From Priapulus caudatus (taxonomy: Eukaryota > Priapulida > Priapulimorpha > Priapulimorphida > Priapulidae): a DNA stretch of 20,865 nucleotides. The notes under the pieces are model-generated. The model saw only the letters and a program-made list of their open reading frames with translations. It searched no databases and was not told the DNA's origin. Positions 9,192-18,244 of this stretch are shown in pieces. The stretch covers positions 524,385 through 545,249 of the forward strand of contig NW_014577065.1 in NCBI RefSeq assembly GCF_000485595.1, read 5' to 3'. The position numbers and the translations under genes are program-made. Position 1 is the first letter of the stretch. The number at the start of each line of letters is the position of its first letter.

Positions 9192-9448
9192 CGAGTACAC
9201 TTGGTCGCGCGTTATCACCATCATCAAAGGCATATTGGAATCGACGAGTGCAAGGGGTCCATGTTTCAGCTCTCCTGCCAAGATTCCCTCCGAGTGCATA
9301 TACGTCAACTCCTTGATTTTGAGTGCCCCCTCTAGGCAGGTAGCGAAGTTGAAGCCTCGACCCATGATGAGGAGAGATTTCTTATCGTAGAGTTCTTCGG
9401 CAAGCACCTTGACTCTCTCATCGGTTTTCAGCACTTCTCTGATTTGAT
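9192..9448 (-). CDS. Gfat: GFAT isomerase-domain exon with catalytic residues
   Basis: This is a 257-bp exon. It has a phase-1 acceptor (TCTATTTCAG|AT) and a phase-0 donor after the codons for QVYS (TCG|GTAGGT). The 85 complete codons include the strand-turn [19 protein letters not shown], the helix [10 protein letters not shown] and the loop [13 protein letters not shown]. By homology to E. coli GlmS these supply the general base glutamate (Glu488, the E of KEL), Lys485 and His504 (H of LKHGP), used in sugar ring opening and isomerisation. It joins in frame to the next exon at 8537-8743. Upstream GFAT exons (glutaminase domain, first SIS domain) were not found, and the next coding sequence 5' is receptor GR2. 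Function is clear; its isolation here is odd. Confidence 0.93.
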
Positions 9449-9660
9449 CTGAAATAGAATTGATTGCGTAATGCATTGGGCAAAAATTGAACGTGGGAAG
9501 CGCTGAATTTTAAAACAGCTAAACCATCATACGAATACCATATGCTAAAATTCTAAAAACAAATTGCCTACTAGATATAAATTTTACATATTAATGCTAC
9601 AAACATACTACACCACATTATAGAAAACTGGTAGGTTATTTGCATATACTGTATATGCTG
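9449..9660. other. AT-rich spacer between GFAT exon and GR2
   Basis: On the minus strand this ends in the GFAT acceptor. The GR2 copy of exon 3 would be expected near here by comparison with GR1 and GR3. Nothing resembling the FTGxGFF codons is present. Confidence 0.5.
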
Positions 9661-9810
9661 TATATTTCGTGGTGGTTTAATTTTCGCGAATTTCGTGAAC
9701 GCGTTCCCGACCGCGAAAATAACAACACGCGAATAATTCATACCGAATAATACCAAGTACTTAATTCATAATTCACCGACCGCGAAATTAACCACTTGCG
9801 AAATTGCCAC
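9661..9810. mobile_element. short palindromic MITE-like element abutting GR2 exon 2
   Basis: The left arm ATTTCGTGGTGGTTTAATTT (9664-9683) is inverted relative to AATTAACCACTTGCGAAATT (9786-9805). Inside, GACCGCGAAAATAACAACAC (9708-9727) is a direct near-repeat of GACCGCGAAATTAACCAC (9778-9795). The element ends exactly at the splice donor of GR2 exon 2, so the intron's first bases are element sequence. There is no coding potential. Element family unknown. Confidence 0.55.
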
Positions 9811-9873
9811 CTGTAGCTCCTCGCAATGCTGGAGACCTCTTATTTTCTCAAGTCCATTCTTCGGCTTTTGTGC
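9811..9873 (-). CDS. GR2 exon 2
   Basis: This exon has 21 codons: acceptor CGTTTTAG, donor GTGGCAATT, phase 0 on both sides. The peptide begins AQKPKNGLEK and ends CEELQ, aligning without gaps to GR1 exon 2. It lies 377 bp downstream of exon 1. In GR1 the same interval is 861 bp because of the foldback insertion. Beyond it the homology to the receptor locus stops at a palindromic element, and exons 3 and 4 are missing. Confidence 0.75.
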
Positions 9874-10250
9874 CTAAAACGACGATGTCAATTGTTGAGT
9901 TCAGTTTCAGTTTCAGTTTGTTAACGCAGTTTATCTCGTTGGCTATCACACAAACGCGTTTCAGGAAATCTGGTACATCAATTCACGAAATAAAGTATTC
10001 GGAAGTGGTCGCAAGAGTAGAATTTTTAGTTTTAGTAGATTTTTCTTGCGAATATGAAGTTGTATTTTTACAACAACACGATAATCTTCATCAGAGCATT
10101 TTAAATAGAGAAGAAACCGTTCTTGATATTGCTTCTGCAGACATCTTGTAATTATATTACAACGTTCAAAGTACATAAGTCGCATCATCATGTCTGCTAA
10201 CTACCAATGCATAAAAAATCAAGACATATGCACATATTTTCCAATAATAC

Positions 10251-11417
10251 CTTTTCCGTAAATTTTGCTCCCTGGAGGATGATTACAGTCACTCCGACTA
10301 TAAATAGTGTGATCGTTATCAGTCCACTAACTAACATAAAGCCCGAGTCGTCAACGGTAGATATTATAAATATGATCACGAATGTCATTAATATTATCGT
10401 CATGACGGAGAAAACCACACTAAAGAAGATCATAGGTGAGTATAGCGCTTGTACATGGCTGACCACATCCGCCATCTTTACGTATTGCAGGCGTAACTCC
10501 TCTATTGACCATAACCTTGCATCATTGTCGAACATGGGCTGATCGGCTTGGTTGGGTATTTGCCTTTGTCCTCTGTTTGTAGTTATTTCTTCGTTTATGC
10601 GGACAAGTTGATTGATCTTCTTCGTTAAAAAATCAAAATCTAAGCCAACAAGAGAGCAGTAAGTGCTAAATGTCAGAGTCAGACTAATGACACTTGTTGT
10701 CACGATAGTGTTTATGATCATCGAAATAATTTTAATAGTAACTATTGTTGGTGCTGTTAAGATATCATCATCAAAAAACAGTTCAAGCGGATGCAGAAGC
10801 GGAGCGGTAATTTCCTTGTTAAACTCAGAGTTGTTAAAAATAATTATTATAGAAAACGTGACGCAGGTTGCATAGAGACAACACGTAGAAACGCAAAATA
10901 TCATTGTCTTTCGAATGATCTTCTTTTTGTTTAGTTTTTGGGTTTCCCCATCTTTCCATACCTGCGTGCATTCCCACCATCTGTACATGAGAGATGGCAC
11001 CTTTGATGAACCGTGTAGAAACAACGCTAGTGTGACAGTTCCATACACTTGCGTTATTATCCAAATGACGTACATTATTATAATTACATTATTGGAGGTA
11101 CTGTAGTAGGTGATGATATAGGGTATTATCCGTGCAAGGTTGAATACGCTCACTACAACCCAGGCTGTAGATAATATAAACGAGATACTCGTCTTTCTAC
11201 GCACTAACACGATCTGTCCATCCGATTTCTGTGTCTTCACCTGAATAGGCAACAGTCCCAAAAAATTAAGCATTTGTATCCACGCGCGAAACAGCTCCAG
11301 AAACTCCCCATACGAAAGTTTTCCCGTCGTGACGTCAGCAGAATCTTCATTTTGAATTTGTAGTGCAGTTTCACTTTTCCTTGACTGCTCACTTGGCGAC
11401 ACCTGGTGTTTAGGCAT
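10251..11417 (-). CDS. gustatory receptor-like protein GR2, exon 1
   Basis: This is a paralogue of GR1, about two-thirds identical by eye and more so near the C-terminal end. The exon has 389 codons. I start at 11417 because MPKHQVSP matches the GR1 N-terminus. The frame is open for another 41 codons to a methionine at 11540, but that extension is basic, shows no family similarity and is probably 5' leader. Six hydrophobic segments occur in the same places as in GR1, with the RLWSIEELRLQYVKM block before TM5 and DDSGFML before TM6. The donor GAAAAG|GTATTA is phase 0, as in GR1. Exon 2 follows at 9811-9873. No TM7 exons follow before the GFAT exons, so the protein is truncated unless it splices to distant exons. 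A functional full-length receptor is therefore uncertain. Confidence 0.83.
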
Positions 11418-12046
11418 GCTTTCTTGATCTCGAGAACCGCTCCTCCGTGGGTAACAGTTGTTGGATATGACTTGGATGAACTTGCTCTCTCGTTCTCTAA
11501 TGTGAACACTCTGGATCCGTTGATGTAAGTATATTGCCACGTATTGGCTACTGTGCCCTTTTTACCTTTAGCTCTCTATTGATGAGAATATGTCACGTTA
11601 TATGCTTCTAACTGACTGGTATCCTGTTACGTTTGCCTGTCACAGTGCTTCCTTGTCAATTATTGTTACGATCGAATCGCGTACTACGCATGCGCCTGAA
11701 ATTTGGCCTCGCATGTTAATGTTTATTTGCATGGTTCCTTTTATCAATACATATATCTGTAACAATAACAATCACTATTTGTGTCGCTAAAAGCCCGGAA
11801 ATAGGCACTTTATGAAACATCGACATCAAATTTGTCGAGCCCTAGCTGATAAACGCCTCAGCGCCGCATATATTTGAATAGCGAAGGCGATTGTGGAGCG
11901 AATAAATGACCAGTAATGCGAGACATCAAATGCAATTAAAAACATCGTATTTAGTCTGAACAGTTCTCTCCTTTACTGATGATAATGGAAACATTTCTTG
12001 TGTACAAACACGATAACAGAAAAACCCTACCCTATTAGTAACATTA
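11418..12046. promoter_or_regulatory. GR2 upstream region
   Basis: No gene is supported. It contains the NRF-1-like one-mismatch palindrome TACGCATGCGC (11685-11695) and the conserved block at 11755-11834. Patches near 11450-11535 resemble the leader of GR1, for example TAACAGTTGTTGG. Confidence 0.4.
11755..11834 (-). promoter_or_regulatory. conserved GR upstream block (GR2)
   Basis: This is the counterpart of 6722-6803 and lies about 340 bp 5' of the GR2 start codon. Shared tracts are AACAATAAC, CACTATTTG, TCGCTAAAAGC, GGCACTTTATGA and GACATCAAATTTG. Retention at similar distance in two diverged paralogues suggests constraint, but recent common ancestry alone could also explain it. Confidence 0.45.
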
Positions 12047-12250
12047 TGTAGTAGTAGTAGTAGTAGTGGTAGTGGTGGTGGTGGTGGTGGTGGTGGTGGT
12101 GGTGATGGTGCTGGTGGTGGTGTTGGTGTTGGTAGTGGTGTTGGGGGTGGTGCTGGTGCTGGTGATGACGATGATGATGATGCTGTTGAAAGCGGTGGTA
12201 TAGGATGGTAGCGACAGTAGTAGTAATGGTGATGTTGGTGTTGTTGTTGC

Positions 12251-12296
<46 letters not shown>

Positions 12297-12478
12297 CTGG
12301 CGGTGGTGGTGTTGGTGGTGGTGTTGGTGGTGTTGGTGGTGTTGGTGGAGGCGACGTCGACGGTAGTGATGGTGGTAGTAGTAGTGGTGATGTTGGCCTT
12401 GTTGTTGTTGTTGTTGTTATTGTTGTTGTTGTTGTTGCTGTTGTTGCTGTTGTTGCTGTTGTTAATGTTGACGATGAT
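12047..12478. repeat. large imperfect trinucleotide repeat (GTA/GGT/TGT)n
   Basis: About 430 bp of triplets run from GTA (12047-12070) through GGT and GTT/GAT mixtures to long TGT tracts (12238-12296 and 12400-12463). Reading frames on the minus strand give poly-Gln, poly-Thr or poly-Asn, and on the plus strand poly-Leu or poly-Val. None has a non-repeat domain, so I treat them as artefacts. It lies upstream of GR2. Confidence 0.9.
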
Positions 12479-13644
12479 ATGTACACTACTGTTCACTATT
12501 ACGGGCATATATATGTTACCGTCATTACCGACTATTAAATATGTGTGTGTTTGAAATACGTACCTTCAGTGTTGGCTAATTCATGTATAATGCGTACAGC
12601 GGTATATCTTAATAATATACGTAGTCCCGAACATACGATCACGGATAACACCGCGAGTAGTCGAGCGCTATGAGTAAGAAACTAAATATTACAACCATAT
12701 ATAACACGAATTTGGCTGCTACATGCGCTCGTGCTGGAATAGATGTAGAGCTGGACTAACGTTACGAATCGCGGCCATAATCTGGACTGAATAAAAAAAA
12801 ACGAGTATAAATATTCGGTAGAGCAGCCGCCATTGGAACGTAAATACCGCTCTATGATGACAATGATTCAAATGCGCCGGTGTGGTTCTCGGGTGATCGA
12901 CCGGTACTGTCATCCCTTCTCTGTCTTCTCGTCTCATCCTGTAAGGCAGGCGCAAGTCCTTCTACACGTGGCAACGACGATAGCACCTCCTCATAGCACT
13001 CTTAAAATTCCAATGGCATATAACGAAGCTTAGGACAGTCACGGCTTAACACTAAAGGTTAATCACGCGTGAAGATCACTTTTAACAAAAAGAGGTTATT
13101 TATAACAATCGTTACTTTGTTTAAATTTCCAATCGTATTTAGTTTTTTAAATATAGCTGATAGATTCTACATTTGATAACTATTTTCTCGGTTTTGAAAA
13201 TATAATGCCGGTTTTTTTTCGCAGATCTTATGCCCTAGTATATATAAATAGGTGAAACACAAGAAAGCTACGTAAAGCACAGTTAATTATGTAATCAGTT
13301 AACGATACGCATTCATAGCCTTGCCATGTAATTAACCGTACGTAAATTACCTACATAGTTACGCACATAGTTATTCACAAAGTATTATACCCACTCTGTT
13401 CTTTAATTTACTCAATTACAACAATACACTGGGAAGGGCATGCACGCGATATACGATAAAAAGAGATTTACACGAGTTTATCAAAATATTCAATATAACC
13501 TAGCTGTATTATTATGAACTATTTCATAGAAATACGTGAGTGGATCTTAAACAAATTTAGCTTTCCAGTGTCGCCCGTTTAATACGGGGTTTCATTTGGC
13601 GTGTAGGTTTTCGCTGATTAGTTCGTACGGCAATGATGTACTTG
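12479..13644. other. non-coding, nothing recognised
   Basis: This is AT-rich sequence between the trinucleotide repeat and the GR3 terminal exon. Short reading frames on both strands near 12720-13030 show no family features, splice context or conserved copies. Nothing further is supported. Confidence 0.5.
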
Positions 13645-13716
13645 TCAGTTGCTCGAATATCCTTGGATGTGAAATTGAATGATTATCACCAGATTAGTTA
13701 CGATCACGCCTCCTAT
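13645..13716 (-). CDS. GR3 terminal exon with GR C-terminal signature
   Basis: This exon has 23 codons plus TGA. The phase-0 acceptor reads TTTTTTCTGATTTACAG. The peptide begins IGGVIVTNLVIIIQF and ends HIQGYSSN. The TNLVIIIQF segment matches the gustatory receptor signature TYhhhhhQF in spacing and chemistry, with Asn in place of the usual Tyr. This exon is the strongest family evidence in the window. It is also the only copy of the last exon visible, since GR1 and GR2 lack theirs here. It joins in phase to exon 3 at 14501-14590 across a 784-bp intron. Confidence 0.8.
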   Translation of the reverse strand: MGGVIVTNLVIIIQFHIQGYSSN

Positions 13717-14500
13717 CTGTAAATCAGAAAAAAATGCAATAGACCGTTATGTCAAAAGGAGCTAGTCAGCCGTTCAAGCTTAATATAAACAATAGAATCT
13801 AATTAATTTATTGGGTATAGTCACCTTGTCGTTAACTGATCATTACATATGTTTCATCGATCTTTCATTCTGTGTAACTGATATCAATAAAACGCGACGA
13901 TCGCATGAGGTCAACTCGTTACCAGTCAATGTTGTATATGTGCGGCTAGTCTTACCCGTCTCCAAGGGAGTAAACACGAATAAGTAAACAGCTGCAAATA
14001 ATGCCATTACGTATGGGCTATAGGCTGTAAAAGCCCAGTGTCGCCATCTGATTTTACAACGAATCTCTGCCATTCACCCATTAAAAAATATCTGCGAGTG
14101 AAAATGTACAGACTGATTAACATTTGTTAGAAAGATCTCAGTCTGGTAACCGTGAGAACATAGTAATGCGGGGAGAGATGTGTACGTGTACATCCACAGA
14201 ATGAATAACCTTGTGACTCTTGCTGAAACCTTTGCTTCACATCGACATGATGCTACGTTTCCTGAGAGGCATACTACGCTCAGAAATGTACCTCTATTGA
14301 GAGATTTATACACGCTCAGGAGTCGACGTCTACTGAGTGACCAACTGACAGTCAAAGGATAATTTTATAAGAGAAATAATTATATGGTCAGAATGCTTCG
14401 TCCAGTAATAGGAAAATTCTATATCAGAAGGCGGTTGCTGGGGTAGACACACTAACGGTTAGCGTGCGGTCTCTATAATTATAGTGAGTGAAATACTTAC
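13717..14500 (-). other. GR3 intron 3
   Basis: This is a 784-bp intron with donor GTAAGTATTT and acceptor TTTACAG. Two minus-strand reading frames in it (13843-14073 and 14074-14355) have no support beyond being open. A patch at 14267-14289 (GGCATACTACGCTCAGAAATG) loosely resembles the exon 3 donor region and may be a relic. Confidence 0.6.
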
Positions 14501-14590
14501 GGTCAGAAGAAGACCTCGCGTGGGGGAGAAGAACCCAGTGCCGGTGAAACACACGTCATTTGCGTTCAACTGAACGATGAAGGAAATTCT
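14501..14590 (-). CDS. GR3 exon 3 (start of TM7)
   Basis: This exon has 30 codons with phase-0 borders: acceptor TTCTTTCACAG, donor GTAAGTATT. The peptide runs RISFIVQLNAND, then VCFTGTGFF, then SPTRGLLLT, aligning codon for codon with GR1 exon 3. Open frame and consensus splice sites are kept even though the gene has lost exon 1. Inactivation may therefore be recent, or these exons may be used by another transcript. Confidence 0.8.
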
Positions 14591-14821
14591 CTGTGAAAGA
14601 ACGAAACTCAGTTGGTTACACACTTGAATAGTTAATATAATGTATCATTTATTTCGTAAAACCATTGCATTTGTAATTATATACCATGTTACACTCATTG
14701 ATAGTTTGACTACTTTGGTCAACCTGACATTACCGGTCGCCCTGCTACTAGTTTTAGTCAGTTGACCTCACTACATTACTGTACCAATAGTTATTAAGTA
14801 AAAAAAAACATGCATTCTCAC
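14591..14821 (-). other. GR3 intron 2
   Basis: This is a 231-bp intron with patches of similarity to the 283-bp GR1 intron 2, for example CTAGTTTTA near 14749 against the same string near 4157. No other feature is seen. Confidence 0.6.
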
Positions 14822-14872
14822 GTGTAACTCCCCATTCTGCGAAAGATATGTTACCTTCGCAACACCTGCATT
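14822..14872 (-). pseudogene. GR3 truncated exon 2 (5' part lost)
   Basis: The 3' end of the 21-codon exon is readable in frame as NAGVAKVTYLSQNGELH, next to a GTGAGA donor. It aligns with the end of GR1 exon 2. The first few codons (AQKPK in GR1 and GR2) and the acceptor AG are missing. Immediately beyond it the sequence turns into the receptor upstream region (14880-14996). About 1.5 kb of exon 1 and intron 1 has therefore been deleted, with one breakpoint inside this exon. Confidence 0.65.
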
Positions 14873-14935
14873 GTGTAGATTTTATATCACGCTATGCATT
14901 ACGCGTGTGCCTACAATTTTACACGCGCATGTTCG

Positions 14936-14996
14936 TTTGCAGAACAACCGTTGCTATTTGCTTCACTAAAAGCTAAAACGCTGTATCATTGCAAAT
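14936..14996 (-). promoter_or_regulatory. conserved GR upstream block (GR3, degenerate)
   Basis: This is a weaker third copy of the block at 6722-6803. Matching tracts are GAACAACCG, GCTATTTG and CACTAAAAGC. It lies only about 65 bp from the truncated exon 2 of GR3, whereas in GR1 and GR2 the equivalent interval includes the whole of exon 1. Confidence 0.4.
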
Positions 14997-16180
14997 AATT
15001 AATAGAAGATTTTCACAAAACTTTTTGACGCATGTTATAGCGCCATACACAATTGACTAACAAAGCTTATGGAAATATGACGCATCGTTTATTATTTATT
15101 TTTTTACTAAAAAGGCGATGAAAAATGTAATTTGAAATTGCACATTTATTCTGCCTAGCCCTCTTATTTATTGAATCAAACAAAGCATATGTTATTGTAT
15201 AGGCATTATTACATAAAAAATACACTAGTGCCTTTACATGGTATCAGTAATAATAATAATAATAACAATAATAATGAATGTAATAATGTGGTGAGACATG
15301 CGCAGGTGTGTGCACTTGTCAAGTCAGAAGAGCAAGACACAGCTACGCCTATGAAGGTCATCCGCACCTTCTTGAAATCATCGCTATTATTTTGATAAGG
15401 GTGCTCTAACTATGGTCCATTGAGAATTGCGGGAATCCCTGCGTGGCCCAGATCTAAATGGACTGACATCCAAGAAACTTTTGCGCGGTCGATCGGGGAG
15501 TGGCTGGCCCGGTAGATTAGGTCAGTAAGTTAAGGAAAACAGCTCATCTAATGGAAAAACAAACAAACAGATATGGGCAATATAAGCAACCCTGCGTGAA
15601 AATCCTGGGTGGGAAAATGAAAAATTTATCATGTTTACGGCTTCAGATCTGTCTGAAAGTGAAAACGTCACAAGAAAATTTCAAACATAGGGAATATCCT
15701 CCTAATTCTTAGCGACAAAAGGAAACACATGCGCTCACCCATTTTGCACACAGGCGGTCAATCTTTGTGAAAAGCAGAAACACGCTGATTTCTTCGTTTC
15801 GATTTTTGCCACACTAGTATATGTAGAAATGTATATTTCTCTGTCATTACATCTCGGAATAATTTAATTTTACACTTGTTTGAATGTTAATACAATGCCG
15901 TAAATAGGTTCGGCAGAGTTTGGCATCAAGGACCGTCTTTTAGGACCGAGTTATGGTGCTTTATTTGTATAAATCTTTAATCCAAACATACGACTTAAAT
16001 TTTTGGCAGTTTTTTTTATTTTTTCGGTAATATGAAACTTAAATAAAAATCATAAAGCACGATTTTGGTGCATGTTGTGCTTACCTTGTGGCGAAAATTG
16101 AGCTTTTATACTCTTTGTGGTAATTAAGAAATACCAGAAATATCCCAAACACCAATTTTACATAAAAACCCATACAAGAT
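14997..16180. other. non-coding, nothing recognised
   Basis: A short AAT tract lies near 15249-15275. No receptor exon, tRNA or recognisable element was seen. The missing GR3 exon 1 is not here. Confidence 0.5.
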
Positions 16181-16190
16181 TTATATACAT

Positions 16191-16246
<56 letters not shown>
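16181..16246. repeat. (TA)n microsatellite
   Basis: An almost pure TA tract of about 60 bp with one interruption near 16198-16202. Confidence 0.95.
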
Positions 16247-16248
<2 letters not shown>

Positions 16249-17275
16249 CAACAGCACTACCGGATGGGCTCAATTTAATTAAGAAAAAAAGTGTAGATTT
16301 AGTGCATAATTTCAGTTGATGATTCGAAATCTGTATCGGGTCTACAACGCGTAGGATTCTAGATGTTAAAAAGAGCAACTTTGTCATGGGGCTGCACAGT
16401 CGTACGCTGTCATGCCAGCGTCCATACATGTTGATTTTTTAAACTCTATGATGTTTAATAACACAAGCGAAAGTCTGATAACTTATATATGCAGATTTAT
16501 GTTATTTAAGATGCTAATGGGTCTCATCTTGTGAGCCCATTAAATCGTTCTTATTTATAGAGCACGCGCTTTCACGTATCAATATATGTACCCAAGACAT
16601 TAGATCAATTTGTTACCAGTCTTTCGAGAAAATGTTATTACATAACTCTCTATATTCGAATTTTTGTGTCGTGTTTAAAATCTCATTTCATGCAGTGTAG
16701 TGTAGCATGTTTCTTGCAGAAGCGCTAGGTTATCTCTCCACATTGTTGCTTATTTGCTGCACGTCAGGTTTCGAAATCACCACACAGCAATCCGTTCGAA
16801 TTGTTTAAGTCTTACACAATTATCTCCATTTCTCTTTATTCATGAAATATAGACACAGAAAATGAGTAGTGTTGAGAATGAGATTAGTTTATTTAATTAA
16901 ATACTAAATTACAAGATACGAATTAATGTGATTACGTCACCTTAAATAGTAAAAGTAAAAAAATATTATGTCTGTATAAAGTTATAAAATCATTATGTTA
17001 ACTTTTTATGGTTAAATTGCTGCATTATACTTTCTATTCTTCAATTCTGTTCGATGTAAACGAACACTCGTGACTCATACCTAGCCCATAGCAATCATTT
17101 AATGTCGTGATCATTATAGCAAATCGGCAAGGTTTTGCGAGCGTTTAGTACATGCTTTTAATGTAAAAAATTGCAACAAAAACTTTACAAATATACACCA
17201 TAGAAAAATCGTGACGTAGTAAATCTAAGGCCAGAAAATGCTCTATATGAAACATCATTGTCTTCATGTTACATA
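16247..17275. other. AT-rich non-coding sequence
   Basis: No gene, RNA or repeat is supported on either strand. Confidence 0.5.
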
Positions 17276-17350
17276 CAGTGGCGTAGCTAGGATTTTTTCA
17301 GCGGGGGGGCACTGGGAGGGCCTTACATTTTCGTGGGGGGGGGGCACAAT
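17276..17350 (+). mobile_element. possible transposon terminus (CAGTGGCGTAGCTAGG)
   Basis: The sequence CAGTGGCGTAGCTAGG, followed by a T run and a G-rich tract, resembles the dispersed terminus of hAT-type non-autonomous elements, as I recall from many invertebrate genomes. I found no matching inverted end within the window, so this is at most a fragment. Confidence 0.35.
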
Positions 17351-17999
17351 ATATAAGCCGCTCAGGCGGGCACTATTGTTTCATAGTACCTGCGATGTTA
17401 TCCAATGGAATTTCAACGATTTATCATGTGATGCACTAATGTTGTATATCCAGAAGCGTTGACTACACAGAATCATAGAATCGTTCGAACTGTTTTTGTC
17501 AGATTACTTATTGTTTTGTTTCTCTGTGACAAATCTATCCCTAGAATCAAGTAAAGAAAAGTTATAAAAAGGTAAACCGAGCCACCCGCTACCCTAGAGT
17601 GTCGGCTGAGAATTAGCCTTGCGTGTATACCATTCGGGTGGGAGGGTGATTACTGGCTTCTATCCATCCCGGAATCTCCACCCGTAGATTGAATCCGTGT
17701 TGCTGGATAGTGTTTAGATTGTGAATCTAGTACGCTTCTGTTTTCTTTCTGATAGGGATCGTATGGGTTAAAAGGGGGAGGGGTAAAAATATTTTAGAAT
17801 TAAGGAAGTATAATATGTGGCTGAATCTGCTCTTAAAGGTTGTTCCTACGCGTTTTTGTCCGATCAATGCCGGGTACCAGGCTAGTTGCAGATATTGGGG
17901 TACGAGTGTTAAGCTCACAAAATTCACTTTTCACGTTATAAGTTTTACTAAAAGATGTATGTGCATGAATTCGTGCTTTCCTGTGTATGCTTGCATGCG

Positions 18000-18002
<3 letters not shown>
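17351..18002. other. non-coding, nothing recognised
   Basis: Mixed-composition sequence. A weak pairing exists between CGGGTGGGAGGGTGAT (17635-17650) and ATCTCCACCCG (17673-17683), but no element could be delimited. Confidence 0.4.

Positions 18003-18093
<91 letters not shown>
18003..18093. repeat. (GT)n microsatellite
   Basis: An uninterrupted GT tract of about 90 bp, followed by GGTGGTGGGG. The poly-Val/Cys reading frames across it are artefacts. Confidence 0.97.
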
Positions 18094-18094
<1 letters not shown>

Positions 18095-18244
18095 TGGTGG
18101 GGTTACAAATACTTATAACTATAACGCTATAATTATGTATAATACCTGCTATAGTAACTTGACTACCCTAACGTATAGGTATAACAAATATTTGATCATA
18201 TTTTCATATATTTGTTGTCATCTCTTAAACTGGAACGAGGAAAA

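Noticed and set aside
11418-11540. 41-codon N-terminal extension of GR2
   Set aside because: GR1 has no matching extension and the shared MPK..VSP start at 11417 is the better initiation site.
11926-12508. Poly-Gln, poly-Thr and poly-Asn frames on the minus strand
   Set aside because: Produced by the trinucleotide repeat; the non-repeat ends show no family features.
13843-14355. Two minus-strand frames between GR3 exons 3 and 4
   Set aside because: They fall in the intron, have no similarity to GR sequence and no copy in GR1.
15400-15560. Possible structured RNA in a GC-richer patch
   Set aside because: No cloverleaf, no A/B box pair and no conserved loop sequence could be read.
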